Source: Tahibacter soli (GTDB lineage: Bacteria; Pseudomonadota; Gammaproteobacteria; Xanthomonadales; Rhodanobacteraceae). Taken from it: a stretch of DNA of 64,000 nucleotides. The translations under genes were made by a program, and so were the position numbers. The stretch is taken from positions 62,001 through 126,000 of the forward strand of contig NZ_JAOVZO020000023.1 of assembly GCF_025717065.2 (NCBI RefSeq), in the 5' to 3' direction. The notes under the pieces are model-generated. The model was not told where the DNA came from. It searched no databases and saw only the letters and a list, made by a program, of their open reading frames with translations. Positions 8,450-17,100 of this stretch are shown in pieces (the first letter of the stretch is position 1; each line of letters opens with the position of its first letter).

Positions 8450-9207
8450 ACCGTCCGAAGTTGCGTAGTGCAGGCCGCGAACGCGGCGCCGCGTTGTTCG
8501 AGTTCGTCGTGGTGATACCGCTGTTCGGCGTGCTCGTTTTCGGGCTGTTCGAGATGGCGCTGATGTACCGCACGAAGGCGACGCTGAGCGCCGCGACGTT
8601 CGAAGCGGCGCAGGCGGGCTCGCTGTACAACGCGCAGATCGATCCGATCCGCAAGGGATTCGCGCAGGGCATGATGCCGCTGTACGTCAAGAGCCGCACG
8701 CCGGGCGCGGTGGCGACGGCGTTCGCCGAAACCTACGCGAAGCTGCGGCTCGGCCTGATCGGTTCTGTCGACATCGTCAGCCCGTCGCGCAGCGTTTTCA
8801 ACCAGTTCAAAAAGCGGCAGCCCACGACGCTCGGCGGCGAGTCGACCGAGCGCAACATCGAGGTGATCCCGAACGACAATCTGATGTGGCGCAGCGCCGA
8901 CGTGCGCACCGTGCGCGTGGACAACCAGAACGTGCAGATGACGGTGCAGGACGCGAACGTGCTGAAGGTCAAGACGTTCTGGTGTCATCGCCTGCTCACG
9001 CCGGTGCTCGACAAGTGGCTGTACCAGGCGATCACGGGGCTGACGGCGGTCTCCGCGGTGCAGTATCGGCGCGACGTGCCCGAGCAGGTGAAATGCGACC
9101 TGCTGCCGGGCGACGGCCTCGCCGGCGACGCGTACTACATCGCGCTGACCGACAGCGCGGTAGCCCGGATGCAGTCGGCGACGGTCGCGAACAATCTGCC
9201 GAATTGA
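8446..9207 (+). CDS. TadE-family pseudopilin-like protein
   Basis: The 253-residue protein starts with a basic leader (RSAGRERG), then AALFEFVVVIPLFGVLVFGLFE. This is the TadE N-terminal pattern: a Gly before the hydrophobic helix, Glu at +5 and F instead of Y at +6. The rest is a long soluble domain with a Cys in KTFWCHRLL and another in QVKCDLL, which could form a disulphide. TadE-like proteins are processed by the prepilin peptidase and help assemble the pilus. ATG 8446 overlaps the preceding stop, making it the last gene of the visible tad operon. A hairpin follows immediately. Confidence 0.85.
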   Translation: MNRPKLRSAGRERGAALFEFVVVIPLFGVLVFGLFEMALMYRTKATLSAATFEAAQAGSLYNAQIDPIRKGFAQGMMPLYVKSRTPGAVATAFAETYAKLRLGLIGSVDIVSPSRSVFNQFKKRQPTTLGGESTERNIEVIPNDNLMWRSADVRTVRVDNQNVQMTVQDANVLKVKTFWCHRLLTPVLDKWLYQAITGLTAVSAVQYRRDVPEQVKCDLLPGDGLAGDAYYIALTDSAVARMQSATVANNLPN

Positions 9208-9248
9208 CGGATTGACCCGCGGCTTCGCCGCGGCTTTGTCAATCCGTC
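9206..9248 (+). terminator. Nested stem-loop after the tad operon
   Basis: An 11-bp outer stem (GACGGATTGAC with GTCAATCCGTC) encloses an inner CCGCGG...CCGCGG hairpin and starts inside the stop codon at 9205-9207. It sits where the operon should terminate. There is no downstream T-run, so termination efficiency is uncertain. The same architecture recurs twice within the next 650 bases. Confidence 0.5.
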
Positions 9249-9264
9249 ATCCCGGCGCAGGCCG

Positions 9265-9344
9265 GATCCAAGACAGATACTGCGCGCGCAGGGCGGCATC
9301 TCGACAAACCGGCCCGCGCTTCGGCGTGGCTTTGCCGGTTCGTC
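9265..9344. repeat. Direct repeat, copy 1 (about 80 bp)
   Basis: It begins GATCCAAGACAGATAC, continues through a GCGCGCGCAG stretch, and ends in a hairpin with stems GACAAACCGGC and GCCGGTTCGTC. It differs from copy 2 at about six positions. The hairpin uses the same inner loop as the stem-loop at 9206-9248. Confidence 0.7.
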
Positions 9345-9428
9345 ATCCTGGCGCAAGCTCACTGCCGTCCTGAATAAATGTTCACAGTGACGATTAGTGT
9401 ATTTTTCTGCAAGAACAACGAAGACCTC

Positions 9429-9556
9429 GGCGTCGCCCCCTCTCCCAACCCTCTCCCCCAAGCAAGCTTGGAGGAGAGGGCTCAAGCGGCGCAACGCATG
9501 AACCTTCGACTCCTTCTCCCCCAACCACGTTGGGGGAGAAGGCTGAGATGAGGGGG
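9429..9556. repeat. MITE-like intergenic element, copy A
   Basis: It starts with GGCGTCGCCCCCTC and contains two strong hairpins (CCCTCTCCCCCAAGC... and CCTTCTCCCCCAAC...). It ends with GATGAGGGGG followed by a diverged terminal repeat. It is related to the elements at 32596-32724, 55256-55436 and 58142-58327. Confidence 0.7.
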
Positions 9557-9774
9557 TAACGATCTGGCGCGACCGGGAAAATCACCGCGAAACAACTTAC
9601 AAGGGGGCGATGCGCAGGATCTCGTCGAGTCTTGGTTTTCGTCGCTACTGCCGTGAGGCCCAGTGAGGGTCGCAGGACAAGTCGCGACCCGTCGTATAGG
9701 CCGATAAATCAAACGGGACACCGGTTTTCCGCTGTCCTTCAAAAATATTCCGGACTGCAGTGGGCGAAGCCCGA

Positions 9775-9853
9775 GATCCAAGACAGATACCGCGCGCGCA
9801 GCGCGGCATCTCGACGAACCGGCCCGCGTTCGGCGCGGCTTTGCCGGTTCGTC
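9775..9853. repeat. Direct repeat, copy 2 (about 79 bp)
   Basis: This is the same unit as 9265-9344. Its hairpin stems are GACGAACCGGC and GCCGGTTCGTC, here perfectly paired. It lies just before the end of the convergent ridA gene at 9870, so it may serve as a terminator for ridA on the minus strand. Confidence 0.7.
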
Positions 9854-9869
9854 GTCCCGGCGAACCGCG

Positions 9870-10250
9870 TCAACGCGTCCTGGCGATCAACCCGATCTCC
9901 ACATTTGCCCCAAGCGGCAGGCTTGCGACACCGATCGTGGTGCGCGCCGGATACGGCGCCGCGAAGCGCGTGGCGTAAGCCTCGTTCATCGCCGTGAAAT
10001 CGCGCATGTCGACGAGATACACCTGCACGTTGATCACGTCGTCAGGTCCGAGCCCGGCCGCGTCGAGCACCGCGAACAGGTTGTCGAGACACTGCTGCGT
10101 CTGCGCCTGTATCGAACCCGTGACGAGCGCGCCGGTCGAGGGATCGATCGGCGTCTGCCCCGACAGATAGAGCAGGCCGCCGCCGGCGCAGGCGTGCGAA
10201 TACGGCCCGACGGTGGCGGCGCCGGCGGCGTTGAAGACTTGGCGTGACAT
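9870..10250 (-). CDS. ridA: RidA family enamine/imine deaminase
   Basis: RidA proteins are cytoplasmic trimers that hydrolyse reactive 2-aminoacrylate and similar enamines or imines made by PLP enzymes. The 126-residue product has the family length and signatures: GPYSHA near residue 16, YLSGQTPIDP, and the C-terminal block PARTTIGVASLPLGANVEIGLIA. The Arg in PART is the conserved residue that binds the substrate carboxylate. A GAGGAA ribosome site lies 5 bases before the ATG. It is a single-gene unit, pointing away from the LysR remnant at 10357. Confidence 0.92.
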   Translation of the reverse strand: MSRQVFNAAGAATVGPYSHACAGGGLLYLSGQTPIDPSTGALVTGSIQAQTQQCLDNLFAVLDAAGLGPDDVINVQVYLVDMRDFTAMNEAYATRFAAPYPARTTIGVASLPLGANVEIGLIARTR

Positions 10251-10356
10251 GGCGTTCCTCGGTATGCGGATGGAACGCGCATGATGCCGCAGCGGGCTTC
10301 CGGAAAGCCGACTCGGGCGGGCGCCTGCGAAAGCGCCGCCCTATTGCTGTTTCCCT

Positions 10357-10557
10357 ATGTCAACGATCGCCAAGCCCGCGCCCGACCTCGCCGGCCTGAT
10401 CGCGTTCGTGCGCGTCGCCGAACTCGGCAGCCTCGATCTGTCGAAAGCCGCCGTCAGCAAACAGATGTCGCTGCTCGAAAAGCGCCTCGGCGCGCAGCTC
10501 TTGCACCGGACCGTAATTTCTTCAACGTACTCACGAATCACCACACCAGGCGTCTAG
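10357..10557 (+). pseudogene. Remnant of a LysR-type regulator (N-terminal HTH only)
   Basis: The first ~50 codons read as the start of a LysR regulator: LIAFVRVAELGS, then LSKAAVSKQMSLLEKRLGAQLLHRT, the recognition-helix region. Compared with the family, about eight residues are missing between GS and LSKAA. The homology stops abruptly at HRT near 10512. The remaining codons to the stop at 10557 are unrelated and run into the end of the opposite yciI-like gene. The effector-binding domain is absent. It looks like a deletion scar. A functional short HTH peptide cannot be excluded but is unlikely. Confidence 0.75.
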
Positions 10558-10892
10558 ACCGCCGCCGTCGTCGCCGCCGCCGCGACGCCCGGCGGCGACC
10601 AGGGCCGCACTTCGAGCGCGAAGCCGTAGCGCGTGCCCGGATGCGTCGCGGCGATACGTGCCGCTTCGTCGAGGTCGCGCGCCTTGAGCAGCAGCAGCGC
10701 GGTGACGGGCGTCGCGTCGGCAATGGGCTCGCCGCAACGCGCGCTCTGCGCCGCGAGGATATGCGGCACGAGTTCGTGACCGGCGGCGTTCAACGCTTGC
10801 GCCCATGGTGCGACTTCCGCGCCGACCTGCCTGCGCTCGGCGTCGGTCGGCGCTGGCCCGGTCTTGCGAAACAGGATGACGAACGTGTTCAT
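10554..10892 (-). CDS. YciI-like protein
   Basis: The 112-residue product resembles the YCII/DGPF family of small alpha-beta ferredoxin-fold proteins. It opens MNTFVILFRKTG, has a central strand-rich region (VTALLLLKARDLDEAARIAATHPG), and ends with the strand FALEVRPW. Such proteins are often found beside ECF sigma or antibiotic-monooxygenase-like genes, but their reactions are mostly unknown. I chose the internal start at 10892 because family members begin directly with the MxxFxxLF strand. The upstream ATG adds ten basic residues. The tail after PW is Ala/Thr-rich and unconserved. Its 3' end touches the LysR remnant. Confidence 0.75.
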   Translation of the reverse strand: MNTFVILFRKTGPAPTDAERRQVGAEVAPWAQALNAAGHELVPHILAAQSARCGEPIADATPVTALLLLKARDLDEAARIAATHPGTRYGFALEVRPWSPPGVAAAATTAAV

Positions 10893-10976
10893 GGCGCGGC
10901 CCGCGGGTTGTCGATGCGCCATGTTGCCGCGTCGCCGCCGCGCCGTATTGGAAAAATTCGGCGTCGTGCGGCGGCG

Positions 10977-11783
10977 CTACGTCCGATGCGTGCAGACCAT
11001 CATGCCGGCGATTTCCTTGAGGAGTTTCGCGGCGACGATGGCGGTCTGGTTCGAAATGTCGCAGCGCGGGTTGTACTCGACGATGTCGGCGCCGACGATC
11101 GGCCGGTCGATCGACTGCACGAGATCGAGCACCTGCCGCACCGTCAGGCCGCCCGGCTCGCGGTGCGACACGCCCGGCGCGTGCGCCGGATCGAGCGCGT
11201 CGAGGTCGAGCGACACGTAGACCGGCGTGTCGAACGCGAACCGCAGGCCGTCGCGGCAATGGCGCGCCTCGACGACCTCGACGCCGAACCGCGCGAACTG
11301 CGCGCGATGATGGTCGTTGACGGTGCGCAGGCCGACCTGGATCAGCCGGTCGGCGAGTCGTTCTTCCATGATCCGCGCGAACGGCGACGCGTGCGAGCGC
11401 GGGTTGCCCTGGTACGCGTCGTAGATGTCGGCATGCGCATCGATGTGCAGTATCGTCAGCCGCGCGTGGCGTCGTCGGAAGGCGCGCAGGATAGGGTGCG
11501 TGATCGCGTGGTCGCCGCCGAGCGCGACCAGCGGCGCATCGAAGTCGAGCGCTCGCGCAACGCCGCGCTCGATCGCGTCCCACGCGTCGGTTGCATCGTC
11601 GAAGCGCACGTCGCCGTGGTCGACGATGCGGCCCGGCGCACCGAGGTCGATGCCGGTTTCGCTCCATGCGCTGTAGGCGTCGTTGCGAAACTCGCGGCGG
11701 ATCAGGTCCGGCGCCTCGGCAGCGCCGCGCGTCGCCGACGAATTCTCGTCGTTCGGTATTCCCAGAAGGGAAACGGGGATCAT
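10977..11783 (-). CDS. Ureohydrolase (agmatinase/arginase superfamily)
   Basis: Ureohydrolases use two Mn (or Ni) ions to hydrolyse guanidino groups. The 268-residue product keeps the metal-binding signatures: GGDHAITHP (D91, H92), HIDAHADIYD (D115, H117, D119), and SLDLDALDPAHAPG (D193, D195). The loop NPRSHASPF resembles the agmatinase SHGTPF motif more than the arginase one. The closing part EYNPRCD also fits agmatinase-type enzymes. The exact substrate (agmatine, guanidinobutyrate, formiminoglutamate or guanidine) cannot be read from the sequence. Its start overlaps the stop of the DUF1989 gene (ATGA), so the two form an operon. Confidence 0.88.
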   Translation of the reverse strand: MIPVSLLGIPNDENSSATRGAAEAPDLIRREFRNDAYSAWSETGIDLGAPGRIVDHGDVRFDDATDAWDAIERGVARALDFDAPLVALGGDHAITHPILRAFRRRHARLTILHIDAHADIYDAYQGNPRSHASPFARIMEERLADRLIQVGLRTVNDHHRAQFARFGVEVVEARHCRDGLRFAFDTPVYVSLDLDALDPAHAPGVSHREPGGLTVRQVLDLVQSIDRPIVGADIVEYNPRCDISNQTAIVAAKLLKEIAGMMVCTHRT

Positions 11784-12388
11784 GCGGCGTCCCCCGTCGC
11801 CGCGCCGAGGATTTCGATCGCGAGCGGCCGCGTCGGCGCGCCGCCGTTGCAGGTCGCCGCGGGACGCGCCGACACCGCGATCACGAGATCCATCTCCGCG
11901 CGCAGCACGAGCGCGTCGCCGGCGCGCGACTGCGGCGGCCGGAACACGAGCCGGCCGTCGGCCGCGACGTCAACGCACATGAACAGATTGAACGGCGTCG
12001 GCAGCGGCTCGGGCGCGATGCCGCACTCGCGCAGCGCGGCCGACAGGTTGTCGTGGCAGTTCGCGTGACCGGCCTCGATGCCGTACTGGATCCGATACAT
12101 CTCCGGCGTGCAGGCGCCGTACAGAAAATCGTGCCGGCCGACGTCGTCGGCCTCGACGGTCAACATCGGCGTGCTACGGTCCGACCACAGCACGTCGCCG
12201 GTGGACAGGTATATTTTTCCGCAATAGTCGAACGTGCGCCCGTTCGACAGGCGCTCGCGGCCGTCGGCGGAAAACGCGACGAGATCGCCGCTCTGGCCGC
12301 CGGCGGGGTCGATCACGCGCAGGCGCTCGCCGCACCGGAGCCTGAGCCCCGTGCCGCCTCCTGCGGGAATGGTCCGTCGTTCGATCAT
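11780..12388 (-). CDS. DUF1989 (urea carboxylase-associated) family protein
   Basis: The 202-residue protein matches the DUF1989 family: IPAGGGTGLRLRCGERLRVID, GGQSGDLVAFSADG, SNGRTFDYCGKIYLSTGD and NLFMCVDVAADG. Some members form the carboxyguanidine deiminase of guanidine catabolism, and others accompany urea carboxylase, so a role in guanidino-nitrogen metabolism is plausible. Only one DUF1989 gene is present, and urea carboxylase and allophanate hydrolase are not in the window. ATG 12388 has GGAGA 6 bases upstream. An upstream ATG at 12445 would run into the regulator promoter. It is first in a two-gene unit with the ureohydrolase. Confidence 0.82.
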   Translation of the reverse strand: MIERRTIPAGGGTGLRLRCGERLRVIDPAGGQSGDLVAFSADGRERLSNGRTFDYCGKIYLSTGDVLWSDRSTPMLTVEADDVGRHDFLYGACTPEMYRIQYGIEAGHANCHDNLSAALRECGIAPEPLPTPFNLFMCVDVAADGRLVFRPPQSRAGDALVLRAEMDLVIAVSARPAATCNGGAPTRPLAIEILGAATGDAA

Positions 12389-12442
12389 CGTCGTCTCCGC
12401 GTGGTTCGAGGCGGCTTTGTACTGCGTCGCCTTGCGCAGGTC

Positions 12443-12460
12443 CACTTCATTAAAGTGAAG
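12443..12460. promoter_or_regulatory. Dyad between DUF1989 and lysR genes, candidate LysR operator
   Basis: The sequence CACTTCATTAAAGTGAAG holds two overlapping inverted repeats: CACTT-N5-AAGTG and CTTCA-N6-TGAAG. It lies in the 92-base divergent promoter region and is notably AT-rich against its surroundings. LysR regulators usually bind such dyads between themselves and their target, so this is the likely site. Confidence 0.5.
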
Positions 12461-12480
12461 ATCATTGTTAGATTTGCTTC

Positions 12481-13371
12481 ATGATCGATCTTGCGCGTCT
12501 GCGCCTGCTGCAGGAACTGGCCCGTCGCGGCACGATGACGTCGGTCGCCGAGGCGCTCGGCCTGACGTCGTCCGCGGTGTCGCAGCAACTGGCGACGCTG
12601 GAACGCGAAACGGGCGCGATGCTGCTCGAACGCGTCGGCCGGCGCGTGCGCCTGACCGCCGAGGGCGCGCGCCTCGTGTCGCATGCCGAGGGCATTTTCG
12701 AGGCGGTGGAGGCGGCCGAACTCGATCTGCGCGCGGGGCGCGAGCGGCCGCAGGGCACGCTCGAAGTCGCGACGTTCGCGACGTATGCGAAGGCGCATCT
12801 GCTGCCGGCGATCGTGCGCGCGCGCGACCGTTTTCCCGACCTGCGCGTGATCGTGCACGAACTGGAACCGGCCGATTCGATCGCGGCGGTGCGCGACGGC
12901 CGCTGCCACCTCGCGGTGACCTTCGCGTACAACCTCGCGCCGCGGCCGGACGCGGGCGACCTCGCGGCGCATCCGCTGCTGGAAGAACCCGTGCTGCTCG
13001 CGCTGCCGCAGCGTTGGCGCCGGCAGCGCGCGCCGATCGACCTGGCGCGTTTCGCACAGGAGGACTGGATCGTCGGCTCCCGCCAGACGGACGACCGGCT
13101 GCTGGCCGAGCGCGCGTGCGCCGCCGCGGGGTTCGCGCCGCGGATCGCGCACACGGTCGACGATTACGACTTGCTGCTGCGCATGGTCGCGGCGGGACTC
13201 GGCGTGGGCTTCGTGCCGGAACTCGGCCTGCGCTTTCCGAGTGCCGACGGCGTCGCGCGGCGCGCGGTCGGCGGCATGTCGCTGAGCCGACGCATCGGCG
13301 CGCTGACGCGGCGCGCGCTGGCCGATTCGCCGCGCGTGCGCGCGCTGCTGTCGGTCTTGGGCGGCGCGTAG
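12481..13371 (+). CDS. LysR-type transcriptional regulator
   Basis: The 296-residue protein has the LysR HTH at residues 4-65 (LRLLQELARRGTMTSVAEALGLTSSAVSQQLATLE, only key words needed) and a type 2 periplasmic-binding-like effector domain from about residue 90. Its length is typical. It diverges from the DUF1989/ureohydrolase pair with 92 bases between the start codons, the usual arrangement when a LysR protein controls the neighbouring catabolic operon in response to a substrate. A guanidino compound or its product would be the expected inducer, by inference. The end is 4 bases from the convergent AraC gene. Confidence 0.9.
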   Translation: MIDLARLRLLQELARRGTMTSVAEALGLTSSAVSQQLATLERETGAMLLERVGRRVRLTAEGARLVSHAEGIFEAVEAAELDLRAGRERPQGTLEVATFATYAKAHLLPAIVRARDRFPDLRVIVHELEPADSIAAVRDGRCHLAVTFAYNLAPRPDAGDLAAHPLLEEPVLLALPQRWRRQRAPIDLARFAQEDWIVGSRQTDDRLLAERACAAAGFAPRIAHTVDDYDLLLRMVAAGLGVGFVPELGLRFPSADGVARRAVGGMSLSRRIGALTRRALADSPRVRALLSVLGGA

Positions 13372-13375
13372 CGCG

Positions 13376-14164
13376 TCAGCCGGCGGCGCGGTAGTACGTC
13401 TCCGGCGCGCTGCCGGTCGCGCGGCGAAAATCGTTGATGTAGTGCGACTGGTCGTAGTAGCCGGCCGCGTGCGCGATCGTCGCGGCATCGGCGCCGCTCG
13501 CGTGCAGCGCCCGCGCGTGCCGCAGGCGCGCGATCGCCGCGAACGCTTTCGGCGCAACGCCGACGACGCGCTTGAAGCGGCGTTCGAGCGCGCTTTGGCT
13601 CAAGCCCGCATCGCGTGCGAGATCGGCGATGCGCAATGCGCCATGCGTGCGTTCGAGCGTGGCGGTTGCCGCGGCGATCAGGCGATCGGGCCGCGCGTCG
13701 CGCAGCCGCTCGACGAGAAAACGTTCGACGAGCGCGATGCGCTCGCGGCGATCGGCCGCGGCGCTCAGCGCGTCGTGCAGGCGGTCGAGTTCGCCGCGAC
13801 GGTCGAGCACGTCTGCCAGATCGCTCGTCGCACCCGAGAACCCGGCGAGCGGCGCGCGCAGCAACGCCGCCGCGCCGATCGGCGTGAACGCGACGAGCAC
13901 GACGCCGTGGCGGTCGCGATGTTCGTGTGCGCGCACGGTACCGCGCAGCGCGGTAAACGCGGACGCCGGCGCCCAGCGCTCGCCGTCGAGCCGCACGCGG
14001 CCGCGGAACGAGAACGCGGCGGTCGCGCTCGTGTCGGGCCAGTGCGCGTCGCGCAGATCGCTTGAAAATTCTACGACGATAAAACGACGTACGAACGCGC
14101 GCAGCGCGGCCGTGGGCGCGAGAGTCGTCACCTGCGGAGGCGTTTCCCCGGCGCTTGCGATCAA
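13376..14164 (-). CDS. AraC-family transcriptional regulator
   Basis: The C-terminal ~100 residues form an AraC double-HTH domain: [27 protein letters not shown], then [25 protein letters not shown]. The N-terminal ~150 residues resemble the sensing domain of DUF6597-type AraC proteins ([23 protein letters not shown]). No ATG is available. I propose TTG at 14164: GGAGG lies 6 bases upstream and the codon overlaps the lhr stop as TTGA. That gives 262 residues and translational coupling. A GTG at 14131 is the alternative. Its regulatory target is unknown. Confidence 0.82.
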   Translation of the reverse strand: MIASAGETPPQVTTLAPTAALRAFVRRFIVVEFSSDLRDAHWPDTSATAAFSFRGRVRLDGERWAPASAFTALRGTVRAHEHRDRHGVVLVAFTPIGAAALLRAPLAGFSGATSDLADVLDRRGELDRLHDALSAAADRRERIALVERFLVERLRDARPDRLIAAATATLERTHGALRIADLARDAGLSQSALERRFKRVVGVAPKAFAAIARLRHARALHASGADAATIAHAAGYYDQSHYINDFRRATGSAPETYYRAAG

Positions 14165-17100
14165 CCGACGCCTCCGAGCGCGCCGGGAATCGTTCCCGTG
14201 CGCGGATCGCGCAGCAGCTGCTGGCGCAGCGGCCAGGTGTCGGGCGTGTCGCCGAGCATTTCCACCTTGCCGGCGACCAGCGTCGCCACCGGTACGCCGT
14301 CGCGGTAGGCGAGGCGCGTGCCGGTCACGGCGGGTACCTTCGCGCCCGCGACGACGCCGCCGACGAGGTTCAGCGGATCGGCGCCCGACACCGTCACGAC
14401 GTCGCCGGTGTCCGGGCCCTTGGCGATCTTGCGCAGCAGGCCTACCGCTTCGGGCAGCGCGAACTGCTCGCCGGTGAGTCCCGCGACGAAGCGTCCGCCG
14501 CGAATTTCGCCGCGCGCTTCGAGCCGGTGCAGCACGCGCACGATGTCGCGCCACGGCGGCAGCCACGCCGCTTCGCGTTCGATCAGCCGCCAGCACACGA
14601 CGCCGTAGCGCGCGAGCAGGGTGCGCGCGACGTGTTCGATCGACTCGGGCGCGGGCTTCGCATCGGCCGCGCCGCGCCGCACGAGCGCCCAGCGGCCCGC
14701 GTCGGCGACGCCCTGCACCGGCCGGCGGCGACCGCGGAATGCCGTGACGCGCTTGGACGACGGCACGAGCAGCGCGCGCAGGCCGGCGAAGCTGTCGGCG
14801 TTGGCGAGACCCGCGGCGACCAGTTCGCCGAGCGCGTCTTCGAGTTCGGCGGGCAGCAGCCGCGCCGACGATACCAGCTCGTCGAAGAACGTCGCGCCGT
14901 GCGCGGCGAGTTCGTCGGCGACGGCTTGCGCGCGCGACGACAGCGCGGGCGCTTCGCGTCCGGCCGCGAGCGGCGTCCACAAAGACAGATTTTTACGTTG
15001 CAGCAGCACGATGGGCGTCGAGCGTACGGGACCCGCGCCGCCGTTGCCGCGCAGACGCGTCCACACGACGCGGCCGGCGCGGCACGCGTCGTCGAGCCAG
15101 TCGCTGCGGTAGTCGGCGATGCGCGCCGGCAGGATTTCCGACTCCCAGGCGCTCGCCGGCGCTTCGAAGCCTTCGAGCTGTTCGAGCACCTGCGCCAGCG
15201 ACTCGGGGCCGGACAACCGCGTCGCGGCCGATACGCGCTGCCAGTCGGCGAGGAAGCGCACGAAGTCGTGCGGCTGCACGGGCTCTATCTCGCGACGCAG
15301 GCGATGTACGGTGTAGCGGTGGATGCGCGCGAGCAGGTGCCGTTCGCACCACTCCTCCTCGCCGTCGGCCACGCTGAAACGGCCGCGCATGACGTAGCCT
15401 TCGCCTTCCAGGCGCAGCAGGGCGAGACCGATCGCGCCGACATCGGCGCCGAGCGGCGCGGCGAGATCGGTCGCGCGCGCGGGGCCGAGGCCGGTCAGCC
15501 GGCCGCGCACGATCTCGACCGCGGCGTCTTCGGCGCTCCAGACGACGTCGTAGTCGGCCGGTATTGAAATCCCTTGCGGTACTTGTTCAGTTTGCAGCAA
15601 CGCGCGCAGCAGCGGCAGGCGTTCGGCCGCGGTCCACACGTCGCCGCCCGGCGTCGGCATGCGCACGGCGCGGCGCGCGACGACGAGGCGCTCGAGATGA
15701 TCGTTCCAACCGGGCTCGGCGTCGACTTCGGCGGCGGAAAGAAACGTCAGGCCCATCAGCGCGTCGTGCAGCTCGTCGGCGTCGCGCGCCTCGGGCCATG
15801 CCTCGAGGCGCACCGCGGCGATCGCGTCGGGATCGAGCCGGCCGAGATCGTCGACCGCGGCGGCCTCGCCGCCGTAGCGGCGCGCCATGACGGCCTGTGT
15901 GCGTCGTTCTTCGAGCGGCGCGTCGTCGAGAAACGCGTACGGCCGCGCGCTCAGCACTTCGGCCGCGAGCGGGGAAGGGCCGGTGAGATCCTTCGCGACG
16001 ATGCGCGCGTCGCCGCTTTCGAGCGCCTGCAGCAATGCGACCAGGCCGTCGATGTCCATCGCCTCGTGCAGGCAGTCGCGAATCGTCTGCGCGACGAGCG
16101 GATGGTCGGGAATCTCGCGTTCGCCGGCGAGGTTTTCGGCGCAGGCCACCTGATCCGGGAATACGCTCGCGAGCAGGTCTTCCGACTTCATGCGCTGCAG
16201 CTGCGGCGCCACGCGCACGCCGCCGACGGTGCGCGGCAGCGCGAGCGCGGTCGTCGCGTTCCAGCGCCAGCGCACGCCGAACAGCGGCGCGTCGAGCAGC
16301 GCCTGGATCAGCACGTCGCGCACGCTGGTCGAATGCAGATAGCGCGCGACGTCGTCGAGCGGAAAACTGTGGCTCGTCGACAGCGACAGCACGATCGCGT
16401 CCTCGGTCGCCGCGGCCTGCAGTTCGAAATTGAACTTGCGGCAGAAGCGCTTGCGCAGCGCGAGGCCCCAGGCGCGGTTCACGCGGCTGCCGAACGGCGA
16501 ATGGATGACGAGCTGCGTGCCGCCCGATTCGTCGAAGAAGCGTTCCATCACGAGCTCGTGCCGCGTCGGCAAGGTGCCGAGCGCGGCCTGCGCGGCGCCG
16601 AGATAGTCGGCGATCTGGCGCGCGCCGGAAGCATCGAGGCCGACTTCGCGCTCGAGCCACGGCAGCGCTCCGCCGCCGCGGATCGCCGCCCCGACGTCGG
16701 CGCGCAGACGCGACACCGCGACGGAGAGCTCGTCGCTGCGCCCCGGCGCTTCGCCGAGCCAGAACGGGATGTTCGGCGGCTGGCCTTTCGCGTCTTCCAC
16801 GCGCAGGCGGCCGCGTTCGACGCGCAGGATGCGATACGCGTGATTGCCGAGCTGGAACACGTCGCCCTGCAGGCTTTCGACCGCGAAGTCTTCGTGCACG
16901 CTGCCGATGCGCACGGCTTCGGGCTCGAGCATCACGTCGTAGTCGGCGGTGTCGGGGATCGCGCCGCCCGACGTGACGGCGGTCAGCCGCGCGCCGCGCC
17001 GGCCGCGCAGCACGCCGTTGACGGCGTCGCGGTGCAGGTAGGCCGAGCGCGGGCCGCGCCGCGTCGTGAAACCGTCGGCGAGCATGCGTACGACCGCGTT

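Larger units (their letters stand above)
9249..9869. other. Repeat-rich intergenic region without a gene
   Basis: No credible coding sequence was seen here. The region holds two copies of a direct repeat (9265-9344 and 9775-9853), one MITE-like stem-loop element (9429-9556), and an AT-richer patch around 9370-9410 that could hold a promoter. Small open frames here follow the repeats and have no coding character. Confidence 0.6.

Noticed and set aside
9206-9248. tRNA-like fold
   Set aside because: The hairpin lacks the acceptor and anticodon arms, and the pattern recurs as a simple nested stem-loop.
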